Notes under the pieces: model-generated | Databases searched by the model: none | What the model was told of the DNA's origin: nothing | Seen by the model: the letters and a program-made list of their open reading frames with translations, nothing else | Translations under genes and position numbers: made by a program | In this document: positions 33,625 through 43,148 of the stretch, piece by piece | Position numbering within the stretch: the first letter of the stretch is position 1 | Layout of the letters: every line of letters starts with the position of its first letter | Source: Mucilaginibacter sp. KACC 22773 | Lineage (GTDB): Bacteria; Bacteroidota; Bacteroidia; Sphingobacteriales; Sphingobacteriaceae | Assembly (NCBI RefSeq): GCF_028736215.1 | Contig: NZ_CP117883.1 | Coordinates: forward strand, 1 to 64,000 | Reading direction: 5' to 3' | Length of the DNA: 64,000 nucleotides

Positions 33625-35133
33625 ATGTGTAACTATATATTGAGTAAAAATTTCTTCATCGCACTGTTATTGGCAGCCCTGAACGGTATATGTTATGCCC
33701 AGCAGCCGGGATTTAATCCGGTTATTCCGGATTACTCCGCAGATCCCTCGGTAGTTACGTTCAATGGCGTGTATTATCTTTACGGAACATCAGACATTGA
33801 CCAGAAGCTTGACAGGATGGGCCCGCCTGTGGTATGGAAATCGCCCGACCTGATTAATTGGAACTACAACGGGAATATATTACCGGTTATTGACTGGAGC
33901 AAGCCTTATACTTACAAAGACCGGAATGGCGCGGATAAAACCGGTTACTTCCGTTTTTGGGCGCCAGGGAAGGTATTTAAAAAGGATGGTGCATGCCAAA
34001 TGTTTGCTACCATTGTTAAACCCGACGGGCAGGTGGGTACCTACCTGCTGGCAGCCGCGGTACCCGACGGGCCATTTCATTTTACTAATGGCACGGGTGT
34101 TTACTTTAACGAACCCGAAAAAGCCGGTGAAGAGACTAAACCCGTAGCGAATGATATTGACGGCGACCCGTTTGTTGACGATGACGGGTCGGCCTACCTG
34201 GTGTGGAGGAAAAGAAATATATCGAAACTTAGCCCCGACTGGAAAACCCTGACAGGAGATAAAATACTTATACAAACCTCGCGGTCCGGTTACTCAGAAG
34301 GCCCTTTCCTGTTTAAGCGCAAAGGGATTTATTATTATGTTTATACACTAAGTGGCGGCTCCAACTATGTGTATGCTTATATGATGAGCAAAACCGGCCC
34401 CCTGGGGCCGTATTCGGCCCCTTCCGGTCCCGATATTATACTACAGTCAGCTATCGCTGCCAATGTTTGGGGGCCGGGGCATGGCAACGTATTTGAAATG
34501 CCGGGCACCGGGCAATACGTTTTCTTTTACCTGGAATATGGTAATGGTTATACAACCCGGCAGGTTTTTGCCAATAAACTGGATTTTAATGCTGATGGCA
34601 CCATCAAACCCGTGAAGGTAAACCGCGCCGGCATAGGCTCACTGTTAAAAAACAGCTACCCCGCGGCCATAAAGCCAGTGGCTGTTAAGGCATCGGGCTT
34701 CAAGCCTGATTCTTTAATCAAGTCTATTATCGACACCGCGATATCCGGTATTGCAGGTATTGCTCCCCGCGATAAGGGCGAAGGCGTTGTTGCCGTTCAG
34801 CGTATCATGAATGGTCAGCCCGAAAATGCGGTGGATGGCAACAACGGGACTTTCTGGATGGCATCCGGTAAAGATACCCAGCCCTGGCTTGAAGCCGACC
34901 TGGGATCGCCTGAAAAGATTAACAGGTGCGAGTTGTATTTTGTGGCCTCCACCTTAGGGCATACCTGGAAGCTGGAGAAATCAACTGACGGAAAAAAGTG
35001 GCTCACGGTTAAAATAAATACCGAACCGGTAGTGCGGTCGCCGGAGGTTGCCGCTAAAATAGGATCGGCAAGGTATCTTAGGGTAACCGTGCTGTCTGGT
35101 GTGCCGGGCCTGTGGGAAATGAAGATATATTAA
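33625..35133 (+). CDS. GH43 glycosidase with C-terminal discoidin domain
   Basis: 502 residues, signal peptide ending NGICYAQ. Five-bladed propeller signatures: IPDYSADPSVVTFNGVYYLYG (catalytic base Asp), DIDGDPFVDDDGSAYLVW, GYSEGPFLFKRKGIYYYVYT (catalytic acid Glu) and WGPGHGNVF. About residues 395-502 are an F5/8 type C (CBM32-like) domain: NAVDGNNGTFWMASG, PWLEADLGSPEKINR, KWLTVKINTEP. The enzyme likely removes arabinose or xylose from plant polysaccharide. First of three consecutive GH43-type genes; the next starts 18 bp later. Confidence 0.85.
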   Translation: MCNYILSKNFFIALLLAALNGICYAQQPGFNPVIPDYSADPSVVTFNGVYYLYGTSDIDQKLDRMGPPVVWKSPDLINWNYNGNILPVIDWSKPYTYKDRNGADKTGYFRFWAPGKVFKKDGACQMFATIVKPDGQVGTYLLAAAVPDGPFHFTNGTGVYFNEPEKAGEETKPVANDIDGDPFVDDDGSAYLVWRKRNISKLSPDWKTLTGDKILIQTSRSGYSEGPFLFKRKGIYYYVYTLSGGSNYVYAYMMSKTGPLGPYSAPSGPDIILQSAIAANVWGPGHGNVFEMPGTGQYVFFYLEYGNGYTTRQVFANKLDFNADGTIKPVKVNRAGIGSLLKNSYPAAIKPVAVKASGFKPDSLIKSIIDTAISGIAGIAPRDKGEGVVAVQRIMNGQPENAVDGNNGTFWMASGKDTQPWLEADLGSPEKINRCELYFVASTLGHTWKLEKSTDGKKWLTVKINTEPVVRSPEVAAKIGSARYLRVTVLSGVPGLWEMKIY

Positions 35134-35151
35134 TGCCATCATGCTGAAAAG

Positions 35152-36921
35152 ATGAACCAACATATAAAAGATTATATTTTACAAATATTCAGGGCCGTTG
35201 CCCTCGTTTCCAGCCTGGTACTATTAACTGTATTTTGGGGATGCGGCAACTTGCGTGCACAGAACCGGCAAAAAGCACGATACACCATATGTAACCCGCT
35301 GGACCTTGACTACAGATTTTGCCTTGATACGCCATCGCGCAGGGAGGCTGCCGACCCTGCCGTCATCGTTTTTAAAGGCGAATACTACCTTTTTGCTTCC
35401 AAATCGGGAGGATATTGGCACTCGCCCGACCTGAAGCAATGGAAACTTATAAAAACGAATGATTTGCCGTTGGAAGATTATGCGCCAACCGCCGTGGTAA
35501 TAGGAGATACGGTTTTGTTTATGGCCTCTACCGGAAAGGATGGAGGCAAGATTTACAAAACGGGTAATCCGCAAAGCGGAAAGTGGACAGTTGCCAATCC
35601 GGCGTTTCCGATCAGCCTGGTTGACCCGGACTTGTTTCTTGATGATGATAACCGGCTTTATCTTTATTATGGCTGCTCAAATATCAATCCCATTTTTGTT
35701 GTAGAGCTCGACATGAAAACCCTGATGCCCAAAGCGCCGGCTGTTTCGCTTATCAATAGCGATCGTTCTGTTAATGGCTGGGAACGCTCGGGCGAGCATA
35801 ACGAACTGCCCTCACGGCCATGGATTGAGGGGGCGTGGATGACAAAAGTTAAAGGAAAATATTACCTGCAATATGCTTGTCCCGAAACAGAATTTAAAAG
35901 CTATTCGGATGGGCTTTACACAGGCGATTCGCCGGTAGGCCCTTTCCACCTGGCCCCGAATAATCCGTTTTCTGCCAGGCAGGGAGGCTTTATAGGCAGC
36001 GCGGGCCATAGCAGTACCTTCCAGGACAAATACGGTAATTATTGGAGAATCTCGACAATGACCATATCGGTACATCACCGGTATGAGCGCCGGTTGGGGA
36101 TTTTTCCGGCTTTCTTCCGGTCCCCGGATGACGCTTATACTTACACCGGTTATGGCGACTATCCTTTTTTTGTACCTGATAGCCGGATAAGCGGCCCCCC
36201 TGATCTGGCTACAGGATGGGCGTTGCTGTCTTACAACAAGCCGGTTTCGGTTTCGTCCCAAATTAAGGGGCATGAGGCTTCATTGGCGACGGATGAGGAT
36301 GTCAGGACATATTGGAGCGCTGCAACCGGCAGTGATAAGGAATGGATAAGTATGGATTTGAAAGCCAGAAGCAGAATTAATGCGATACAAATAAACTTTG
36401 CCGATCATCATGCCGGGATATATGGGCGGAAACCCAATGCCGCTTATGATTATTTACTGGAAGTATCGGCCGACAATGCCCATTGGAAATTAATAAACAA
36501 TACCTGGTTAACAGCGCTGGATAACCCACACCCCTATATTGAATTGGTTAAACCTGTAATTGCAAGGTATGTGCGTATCAGGAACGTAAGTGTTCCCGGC
36601 GGCACTTTCGCATTATGGGGGCTGCGGATATTTGGGAAGCCATTACAGCAACTGCCCAAAGAAAAAATTACTTTTACTGCAGTGAGGGATAGTGCCGACA
36701 GATGCCGTATTCGTTTAAAATGGCCTGCCGCTCAATCTTCAGCAGGCTATAATATCAAGTATGGCATAGCACCCGGCAAATTGTATCAGAACTACCAGGT
36801 AAATGGAAAAAACGGCGCCGAAATCGGAAATTTAAATAGCAAACAAAGCTATTACTTTACCGTGGAGCGTTTTAACGAAAACGGCATCGTCAAAAGCGGT
36901 CACGTCGTATTCATTAAATGA
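35152..36921 (+). CDS. GH43-type glycosidase with discoidin and FN3-like domains
   Basis: 589 residues; hydrophobic N-terminus (AVALVSSLVLLTVFWGCGNLRAQ) reads as a lipoprotein or signal peptide. Propeller: EAADPAVIVFKGEYYLF, SLVDPDLFLDDDNRLYLYYG, PWIEGAWMTKVKGKYYLQY and GSAGHSSTF. About 365-500 is a discoidin domain (ATDEDVRTYWSAATGS, EWISMDLKARSRINAIQ), about 505-589 an FN3-like one. Compared with the first gene, the acid is in WIEGAW. Possibly a xylan- or pectin-side-chain enzyme, not decidable. Confidence 0.83.
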   Translation: MNQHIKDYILQIFRAVALVSSLVLLTVFWGCGNLRAQNRQKARYTICNPLDLDYRFCLDTPSRREAADPAVIVFKGEYYLFASKSGGYWHSPDLKQWKLIKTNDLPLEDYAPTAVVIGDTVLFMASTGKDGGKIYKTGNPQSGKWTVANPAFPISLVDPDLFLDDDNRLYLYYGCSNINPIFVVELDMKTLMPKAPAVSLINSDRSVNGWERSGEHNELPSRPWIEGAWMTKVKGKYYLQYACPETEFKSYSDGLYTGDSPVGPFHLAPNNPFSARQGGFIGSAGHSSTFQDKYGNYWRISTMTISVHHRYERRLGIFPAFFRSPDDAYTYTGYGDYPFFVPDSRISGPPDLATGWALLSYNKPVSVSSQIKGHEASLATDEDVRTYWSAATGSDKEWISMDLKARSRINAIQINFADHHAGIYGRKPNAAYDYLLEVSADNAHWKLINNTWLTALDNPHPYIELVKPVIARYVRIRNVSVPGGTFALWGLRIFGKPLQQLPKEKITFTAVRDSADRCRIRLKWPAAQSSAGYNIKYGIAPGKLYQNYQVNGKNGAEIGNLNSKQSYYFTVERFNENGIVKSGHVVFIK

Positions 36922-37014
36922 CACCACCGGCGAATATGGATTTATCCTGAACGATGTTGCCGCCGGGTAATAATACAAAATAACTGCATTGACAGATTTT
37001 AACCAACAATAAAA

Positions 37015-37956
37015 ATGATAAAAAAAACGGTACTTATTCAACTGATCGCCTTGCTGACAGTGCGCGCCGGCGTAGCTAATGCGCAAACAAAACTCGATAT
37101 CAATGCGAAGCAATTTTTCCTTTTTTCGTATTTTGTTGAGCAGGACGCCGGTGTTAACCTTGCTATAAGCACAAATGGTATAAATTGGCTGCCCGTTAAC
37201 CACGGAAAGGTTGTAGCAACACCACAGGTGGGCGAAAAGCTGATCAGGGACCCCAGCATCAACCTGGGAGCAGATGGAATTTTCCGGATGGTATGGACCA
37301 CAGGGTGGAAAGGTAAGAACATTGGCTATGCCGAATCCAAAGATCCGGCAAAATGGGGAGATGAAAAAGCCATTCCTGTAGGTTCAGGTATAGATAGTAC
37401 CAACAATTGCTGGGCACCCGAAATATTTTTTAACCCTCAAAAGAAAAACTACATGATCTATTGGTCGTCAAATATCGGTCCGTGGAAAAAAGGAGGAGAA
37501 GGCAGGATATATTTTGTAACTACAAAGGATTTCAAGGTATTTAGCAAGCCCGCTGTTCTTTTCCGCAACGGATCGCCGGCGGGCGGTGCAGCCGGCAACC
37601 AGGGGCCGATAGATGCTTTTATTTATAAGGACCACAAACGCTACCTTTTATTTTATAAAAAGGACGATAACACCCATATTCCTAATATTTATTATCGGGC
37701 CAGCCAGAGCCCTGAAGGGCCCTGGGGCGATGAACATGGGCCGGTGACCCCATCAACAGGTGATGAAGGCCCGTCGATAGTAAAAATAGGTTCAAACTAT
37801 TGCATGTTTACAGATCCCTTCGAGAGCGATTTTGCCTACATGTTTACCTCGAAAGATCTGAACACTTGGAAACGCCAACCAACTGATCTTAAAATGGCGC
37901 ACGGAACGGTTATCGAAATTTCTAAACAAACAGCCCTTAAACTATTGAACGAATAA
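37015..37956 (+). CDS. GH43-like secreted glycosidase
   Basis: 313 residues with signal peptide ending RAGVANAQ. A single propeller without accessory domains: LIRDPSINLGADGIFRMVWTTGW, NCWAPEIFFNPQKKNYMIYWSSN and GDEGPSIVKIGSNYCMFTDPF supply the three acidic positions. Third in the cluster, ending at a terminator. No SusC/SusD pair accompanies these genes in the window. Confidence 0.8.
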   Translation: MIKKTVLIQLIALLTVRAGVANAQTKLDINAKQFFLFSYFVEQDAGVNLAISTNGINWLPVNHGKVVATPQVGEKLIRDPSINLGADGIFRMVWTTGWKGKNIGYAESKDPAKWGDEKAIPVGSGIDSTNNCWAPEIFFNPQKKNYMIYWSSNIGPWKKGGEGRIYFVTTKDFKVFSKPAVLFRNGSPAGGAAGNQGPIDAFIYKDHKRYLLFYKKDDNTHIPNIYYRASQSPEGPWGDEHGPVTPSTGDEGPSIVKIGSNYCMFTDPFESDFAYMFTSKDLNTWKRQPTDLKMAHGTVIEISKQTALKLLNE

Positions 37957-38051
37957 ATTATTCGCCCTTGTTGGTGTTCATCCCTAACCGGGACAGGTTA
38001 GCTGTAAATGATTTAAACAGATAACATCTGATTTTATATATAGAGACTAAC

Positions 38052-38084
38052 AAAATGCCTCTGAATTTTTTCAGGGGCATTTTG
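38052..38084. terminator. Bidirectional terminator after the GH43 cluster
   Basis: AAAATGCC-T-CTGAA and TTCAG-G-GGCATTTT pair around a T4 loop; A tract on the left and T tract on the right fit termination from both sides (GH43 cluster on +, hpt on -). Confidence 0.8.
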
Positions 38085-38147
38085 ATGGTATGTTAGATAT
38101 CGGAAAATAATTCAGCCCGATTTTAAAATTCCACCTCGAAAATCAAT

Positions 38148-38684
38148 CTATACCTTCTTGTAAATAGCATCCAAATTCCTGCCCATTTCTTTATAATCCA
38201 GCCCATAGCCCACTACAAATTCATTTTCAATTTCAAAACCAACATATTTTAGCTCGTCGATTTTCTTTTGCAGGGCAGCAGGCTTTAACAACAATGAACA
38301 TACTTTAATAGAAGCCGGACCACGTTGTTTCAATTTGTCTATCAGGTAATGTACGGTGTTTCCGGTATCAACAATATCCTCAATAATCAGCACGTCGCGG
38401 CCTTTTATATCCACAATTAAATCAATATCGTCGCGGATTTTCAGTTTACTGGTAGTTCCGCCATAATAGGAGGCCAGCTTTGTGAACGAGATTTCGCAGG
38501 GGATAGAAATTTGCTTTATCAGGTCGGCTATAAACAGGAAGCTTCCGTTAAGTACTCCCACAAATACCGGAATACTCTGTTTGAAATCTTCATTTAACTG
38601 TAGGCCGATAGCTTTTACACGTTCTTCAATCGTTTCGGCATTAATAAGGGGCTCAAACTCAAGGTCTGCGATTTTGATTTTCAT
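38148..38684 (-). CDS. hpt: Hypoxanthine phosphoribosyltransferase
   Basis: Purine salvage, 178 residues. The PRPP loop is DVLIIEDIVDTGNTVHYL, preceded by VGVLNGSFLFIADLI and the flexible loop with SYYGG; GFEIENEFVVGYGLDYKEMGRN closes the fold. Start MKIKIADLEFEP. Single gene, convergent with the GH43 cluster. Confidence 0.93.
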   Translation of the reverse strand: MKIKIADLEFEPLINAETIEERVKAIGLQLNEDFKQSIPVFVGVLNGSFLFIADLIKQISIPCEISFTKLASYYGGTTSKLKIRDDIDLIVDIKGRDVLIIEDIVDTGNTVHYLIDKLKQRGPASIKVCSLLLKPAALQKKIDELKYVGFEIENEFVVGYGLDYKEMGRNLDAIYKKV

Positions 38685-38835
38685 TGATTTGTTTTTACGG
38701 GGTATTGCCGATGATCTATCGTATTACTGTTAATGCCTCGGCCATTACAATTTTAATCTCCTAAAATAGTAAAATCGCTCGCAAATTGCACGTAAAATAA
38801 TTGTAACATATATAACGTTATCTTTGCACCCTTAT

Positions 38836-40065
38836 ATGATCGACTACCAGGCCCACACCTTAGCCAATGGCATCCGTATTTTGTACAAACAATCGCCATT
38901 TACCATAACGCATTGCTGCTTTATTGTAAACGCAGGCTCGCGCGATGAAGCCAACCGGCAGGAAGGCCTTGCCCATTTTATTGAACACCTGTTGTTTAAA
39001 GAAACAGAACGGCGCAACACCAACCAGATCCTGAACCGGCTGGAACTTGTTGGCGCCGATTTAAACGCTTATACCACCAAAGAATATACCTGCATCCATG
39101 CCTCATTGCTTAATCAGCACCTGGAACGGGCTATTGATTTGTTTGAGGATATTCTGTTCCATTCGACCTTCCCCGAAGATGAACAGGAAAAAGAACGCGG
39201 CGTAATACTTGACGAGATAGCTTCATACCTCGATCAGCCCGAAGAAGCCATACAAGACGACTTTGAGGAATTGCTGTTTAAGGACCATCCTTTTGGTAAA
39301 AACATTTTGGGTACACCTGAAACCGTTGGCCGTATGAACAGCGATGATATGCGGGCCTTTATTAAAGCCAATTACAGCACATCCGAAATGATATTTGCTG
39401 TACATGGCAACTACGATTTTAAGAAGGTAGTAAAGCTGTGCGAAAAATATTTCGGCGGGATAGAGGCTCATCACCCCAAAAAAAACAGGATTGCACCAAA
39501 GGCAAATAACAGCGGCATTGTAATTGTTAAAAAGCCAATATCGCAAACGCATTGCATTATTGGCGGGCAGGCTTACCCATCATCTCATCGGCATAAATAC
39601 GGGTTATTACTGCTTAATAACTTGTTGGGCGGCATGGGGATGAGCAGCCGCTTAAATCTCGAGATCCGCGAAAAGTATGGCATCGCTTACACCATCGAAT
39701 CAAACTATACCCCGTTTAGCGATACCGGTATTTTCTCTGTTTACTTTGGCACGGATAACGAAAAGGCCGAAAAGGCATCGCGCCTGGTACACAAGGAACT
39801 GAAGAAGCTACGCGATCAAAAGCTGGGCACCCTGCAGTTGCACCAGGCCAAGCAAAAGTTTATTGGGCAAATAGCTCTTGCCGAAGAGAACCGCATAAGC
39901 CTGATTATATCAATGGCCAAAAGCCTGCTGGATTTTAATCATATTGATACGCTGGAAGATATTTTCGACAAAATAAATGCCGTTACCGCCGAACAATTGC
40001 TGGAAATAGGCAACGAAATATTTGATAATGACAGGCTTATTACATTGAAGTTTGAGCCTAAGTAA
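38836..40065 (+). CDS. M16-family (insulinase-like) zinc peptidase
   Basis: 409 residues. Inverted zinc site HFIEH at residues 47-51, with the downstream catalytic-ligand glutamate in VILDEIASYLDQPEEA; C-terminal half has NNLLGGMGMSSRLNLEIREKYGIAYTIESNY, the standard second-domain signature. The start is ATG 38836 (MIDYQAHTLANG). TATCTTTG at 38819-38826 is a -7 element that would put the transcript start almost at the ATG, but I see no matching -33. def follows 20 bp later. Confidence 0.9.
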   Translation: MIDYQAHTLANGIRILYKQSPFTITHCCFIVNAGSRDEANRQEGLAHFIEHLLFKETERRNTNQILNRLELVGADLNAYTTKEYTCIHASLLNQHLERAIDLFEDILFHSTFPEDEQEKERGVILDEIASYLDQPEEAIQDDFEELLFKDHPFGKNILGTPETVGRMNSDDMRAFIKANYSTSEMIFAVHGNYDFKKVVKLCEKYFGGIEAHHPKKNRIAPKANNSGIVIVKKPISQTHCIIGGQAYPSSHRHKYGLLLLNNLLGGMGMSSRLNLEIREKYGIAYTIESNYTPFSDTGIFSVYFGTDNEKAEKASRLVHKELKKLRDQKLGTLQLHQAKQKFIGQIALAEENRISLIISMAKSLLDFNHIDTLEDIFDKINAVTAEQLLEIGNEIFDNDRLITLKFEPK

Positions 40066-40081
40066 TAAACCTGTATTTTTG
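40051..40081 (+). promoter_or_regulatory. Bacteroidota-type promoter of def, inside the M16 gene end
   Basis: TTTG at 40051-40054, 19-bp spacer, TATTTTTG at 40074-40081: exact consensus. The def ATG begins 5 bp after it, so transcription would start at or just after the ATG region, implying a leaderless or very short leader. Confidence 0.6.
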
Positions 40082-40085
40082 CAAA

Positions 40086-40658
40086 ATGAAGTACCCTATC
40101 ATCGCTTACGGAGACCCTGTTTTAAGAAAGAAAGCAACAGCCATTGAGCCGGATGAATATCCACATATTAAAGAATTAGTTAATAACATGTTTGAAACTA
40201 TGTACGGTGCCCGTGGCGTTGGCCTGGCAGCCCCGCAGATAGGCATGTCTATGCGTTTGTTTGTGGTTGATGCCACCCCGTTTGATGATGATGAACCCGA
40301 ACTTCAAGACTTTAAGAAAGCATTTATAAACGCTACCATTATAGACGAAACCGGCGAAGAATGGGGCTTTAACGAAGGCTGCCTGAGTATCCCGGATATA
40401 CGCGAAGATGTTTACCGTAAACCGGTAATTAGGATATCCTACTACGACGAAAACTGGAAACACTACGAAGAGACCTTTAAAGGCATGGCCGCCCGTATTA
40501 TCCAGCACGAATATGACCACATTGAAGGTAAACTATTTACCGATAAACTGAGCCCGCTACGCAAACGCCTTATCGAAAAAAAATTGAACGATATTTCAAA
40601 AGGCGCTGTGAATGTTGAATATAAGATGAAATTTCCGGCTGTAAAAAAGGGGAGATAA
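40086..40658 (+). CDS. def: Peptide deformylase
   Basis: Removes the N-formyl group from new proteins; 190 residues. All three motifs are clear: GVGLAAPQIGM, EGCLSIPDI (metal Cys) and QHEYDHIEGK (HExxH metal site). Own promoter overlaps the upstream gene, followed by a terminator. Confidence 0.95.
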   Translation: MKYPIIAYGDPVLRKKATAIEPDEYPHIKELVNNMFETMYGARGVGLAAPQIGMSMRLFVVDATPFDDDEPELQDFKKAFINATIIDETGEEWGFNEGCLSIPDIREDVYRKPVIRISYYDENWKHYEETFKGMAARIIQHEYDHIEGKLFTDKLSPLRKRLIEKKLNDISKGAVNVEYKMKFPAVKKGR

Positions 40659-40710
40659 GTCTGAAGTTTTAAGTCATTAGTCAGAAGTCAACATATCTTA
40701 TAAAAGCAAG

Positions 40711-40731
40711 CCTACATCAGTAGGTTTTTTT
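40711..40731 (+). terminator. Terminator after def
   Basis: CCTAC-ATCA-GTAGG followed by seven T; extended by an AA/TT pair on the left arm. 53 bp after the def stop. Confidence 0.75.
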
Positions 40732-40776
40732 ATTGCACCAAAACAGACTTTTGACTTTATACTCCGGGCTTACGAC

Positions 40777-41403
40777 TTACTTACTATCCGCATCCGATAT
40801 CTGCTTGATCAGGCTGCCCCAGGCAAGCGGGTTAAGTAGCGGGTTGGGCGTAAGTGAGTGCGTGTTTAGGATGGTGTTGTGCATTGATTGCGCGTTTGCC
40901 GATTGTATTTCCTGTGCATTCCTGGGCAAGGTATTATACAAGGCTGATAATGATGCCTTGCTGATGTTTTTACGCGCAATTTCGAGATCGTCATCAGCAA
41001 GTTTTATAGCTAAAAAATCTTTCTTAAACTCGTCTGTAGTAGCCCACGGAAATACGTGAAATGTAGGCAGGTTAATAATTTGCGGTTTAAGGTTTACCTG
41101 TAAAGTATAGCTTTTGGTATTCAGGTTTGATGGTATAACCACCAGTATTTGCCCGTAACCAACGCAGGTAAAGCGCAGGGTATCCTGCTCATGTGCCACA
41201 AATGAAAAATAGCCTTTATAATTACTTAAGTAAACCTGGTTATGAAAAGATGTATTGGTAATTGATACATAAGGCACAATAACATCCGTACTATCGGCAT
41301 TATGTACTACGCCTGTAAATTGCACAAGTGGCCTGTCATCGTGTTTTTGTGCAAACGCCGCAACCGATGCAAACAATAAAAATATAATAACCAGGTACTT
41401 CAT
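40777..41403 (-). CDS. Exported protein with carboxypeptidase-like regulatory domain
   Basis: 208 residues from ATG 41403. Signal peptide ends ASVAAFAQ. VQFTGVVHNADSTDVIVPYVSITN ... GYFSFVAHEQDTLRFTCVGYGQ is a CarboxypepD_reg-like beta sandwich. The C-terminal helical half (about 120-208) has no recognised domain. Probably a surface-exposed or periplasmic scaffold. Confidence 0.72.
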   Translation of the reverse strand: MKYLVIIFLLFASVAAFAQKHDDRPLVQFTGVVHNADSTDVIVPYVSITNTSFHNQVYLSNYKGYFSFVAHEQDTLRFTCVGYGQILVVIPSNLNTKSYTLQVNLKPQIINLPTFHVFPWATTDEFKKDFLAIKLADDDLEIARKNISKASLSALYNTLPRNAQEIQSANAQSMHNTILNTHSLTPNPLLNPLAWGSLIKQISDADSK

Positions 41404-41516
41404 ATACTTAAACACCTATTTGCTGTAGTTACCTTAATAACGCCAAATAGTTTCAAAAAGTTGCTTAAAAATAATTAATACAGTAAATTATAAACAGGAT
41501 TTAACAATACTTAACA

Positions 41517-41795
41517 CTATCTTAAATTTTCTGGCAGCACCGCATTCGGATCATCAATGTCGGTAAGGTTTAATGCTTCAACACTGGTAATTTCGGGCAC
41601 TGCTTTTTTTATGGCTTGCTCAATGCCAGCCTTAAGGGTCATGATGCTCATAGGGCATGAACCGCACGAACCCAATAATTTTAATTTAACAACACCCTCG
41701 GGCGTAATCTCTTCAACTGAAACATTCCCGCCATCAGCTTCCAGATACGGACGAATGGTATCTAAAGCTGCTTCAACCTGACTTAATAAACTCAT
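41517..41795 (-). CDS. NifU-like iron-sulfur cluster scaffold
   Basis: 92 residues with the NifU C-terminal Cxx[31 protein letters not shown]. This small form assembles 4Fe-4S clusters for transfer to targets. It follows the Mrp gene on the same strand, and the two functions fit together. Confidence 0.88.
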   Translation of the reverse strand: MSLLSQVEAALDTIRPYLEADGGNVSVEEITPEGVVKLKLLGSCGSCPMSIMTLKAGIEQAIKKAVPEITSVEALNLTDIDDPNAVLPENLR

Positions 41796-41942
41796 TTTTA
41801 CTAATTTATAACTAAAGTAAAGTTATCAATAATTTGCAATATATTTTATACTTAAAGTGGTTAGTCCAAAGTCTTAAGATCTGAGTCAAAAAAGACCGTT
41901 TGCTACTTCTGACTTGATACCTACGACTCAAGACTTAGAACT

Positions 41943-43031
41943 TTAGACTTCTGACTTAAGGCTCGCTTCAAATGCTTTCGCGTTTGATATAGCTACCTGC
42001 TGCGCTACGCGCTGGGCCATGTCAATAAAGGCTTTGGTCATTACACCATCAGCGTCCAAAATTGCCGGGGTACCTGCGTCGCCCGAGTCGCTGATGCTTT
42101 TTACCAGGGGGATCTCCCCTAAAAAGGGCACATCCAGTTGTTCAGCCAGTTTCTGCCCGCCACCTTTGCCAAAAATATAATACTTGTTGTCTGGCAGTTC
42201 GGCCGGCGTAAAGTATGACATGTTTTCAACCACGCCCAGTATCGGCACATTGATGGCCGGCATCATAAACATACCTACTCCTTTGCGGGCATCGGCCAAA
42301 GCCACGTTTTGCGGCGTAGTTACTATAACCGCCCCGGTAACCGGGAAGGTTTGCGTAATAGTAATATGGATATCGCCGGTGCCCGGGGGCAAATCTACCA
42401 CCAGATAATCCAGCTCGCCCCAATCGGCATCATTAAACAGTTGTTTTACAGCTGTTGATACCATTGGCCCGCGCCATGGAACCGGTTGGTTTGGATCGGT
42501 AAAAAAGCCTATCGACAATAACTTTATGCCATATTTTTCAATCGGTTCAATGCGGGTTTTGCCGTCAACCGAGCTTGCCTGCGGGCGTGCACCTTCCAGC
42601 CCAAACATAATGGGTACAGATGGGCCGTAAATATCTGCATCAATCAATCCCACTTTGGCGCCCGATTTTGCCAGGCCCAATGCCAGGTTAGCAGCAACGG
42701 TTGATTTACCAACGCCACCTTTACCCGATGCTACCGCGATGATATTTTTAACCCCCGGTACACCTGTGTTTTTCTGTGTGGTAACGCGCGATGTCATGTT
42801 AACATCTACCACAACATCTTTGCTGATAAAGTAGCTGATGGCATTGCGGCAGGCATTTTCAATCATGGCCTTTAGCGGGCAGGCAGGCGTGGTTAATATA
42901 ACCGAAAAGCTAAGCTTGTTGCCATCAATATGTATATCCTGTATCATGTTGAGGGTAACCAGGTCTTTTTTCAGGTCTGGCTCTTCAACATTGCCCAGTG
43001 CTTGTAAAACTTGTTCTTTAGTGATTATCAT
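41943..43031 (-). CDS. mrp: Mrp/NBP35-type Fe-S cluster carrier ATPase (ApbC)
   Basis: 362 residues. N-terminal about 95 residues are the MIP18-like domain (EEPDLKKDLVTLNMIQDIH, TTPACPLKAMIENACR); then the deviant Walker A VASGKGGVGKSTVAANLA, LIDADIYGPSVP and VDLPPGTGDIHITITQ. A CxxC near the C-terminus, present in many Mrp proteins, is absent here, which is common in Bacteroidota Mrp. Likely cotranscribed with the NifU-like gene. Confidence 0.92.
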   Translation of the reverse strand: MIITKEQVLQALGNVEEPDLKKDLVTLNMIQDIHIDGNKLSFSVILTTPACPLKAMIENACRNAISYFISKDVVVDVNMTSRVTTQKNTGVPGVKNIIAVASGKGGVGKSTVAANLALGLAKSGAKVGLIDADIYGPSVPIMFGLEGARPQASSVDGKTRIEPIEKYGIKLLSIGFFTDPNQPVPWRGPMVSTAVKQLFNDADWGELDYLVVDLPPGTGDIHITITQTFPVTGAVIVTTPQNVALADARKGVGMFMMPAINVPILGVVENMSYFTPAELPDNKYYIFGKGGGQKLAEQLDVPFLGEIPLVKSISDSGDAGTPAILDADGVMTKAFIDMAQRVAQQVAISNAKAFEASLKSEV

Positions 43032-43104
43032 AATATTATGGCAAATTTATGAAAACGAGTGGTTGATTTGTGTTTAAGCAGGAAACAAATTACAGAAACA
43101 ACCG

Positions 43105-43135
43105 TTTGCAGGGGATAAGAATTAGTTTAGTTTTG
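43105..43135 (+). promoter_or_regulatory. Bacteroidota-type promoter of the transglycosylase gene
   Basis: TTTG at 43105-43108, a 19-bp spacer, TAGTTTTG at 43128-43135, and the ATG 13 bp further at 43149. Consensus match complete. Confidence 0.65.
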
Positions 43136-43148
43136 GAAAAATTTACTT

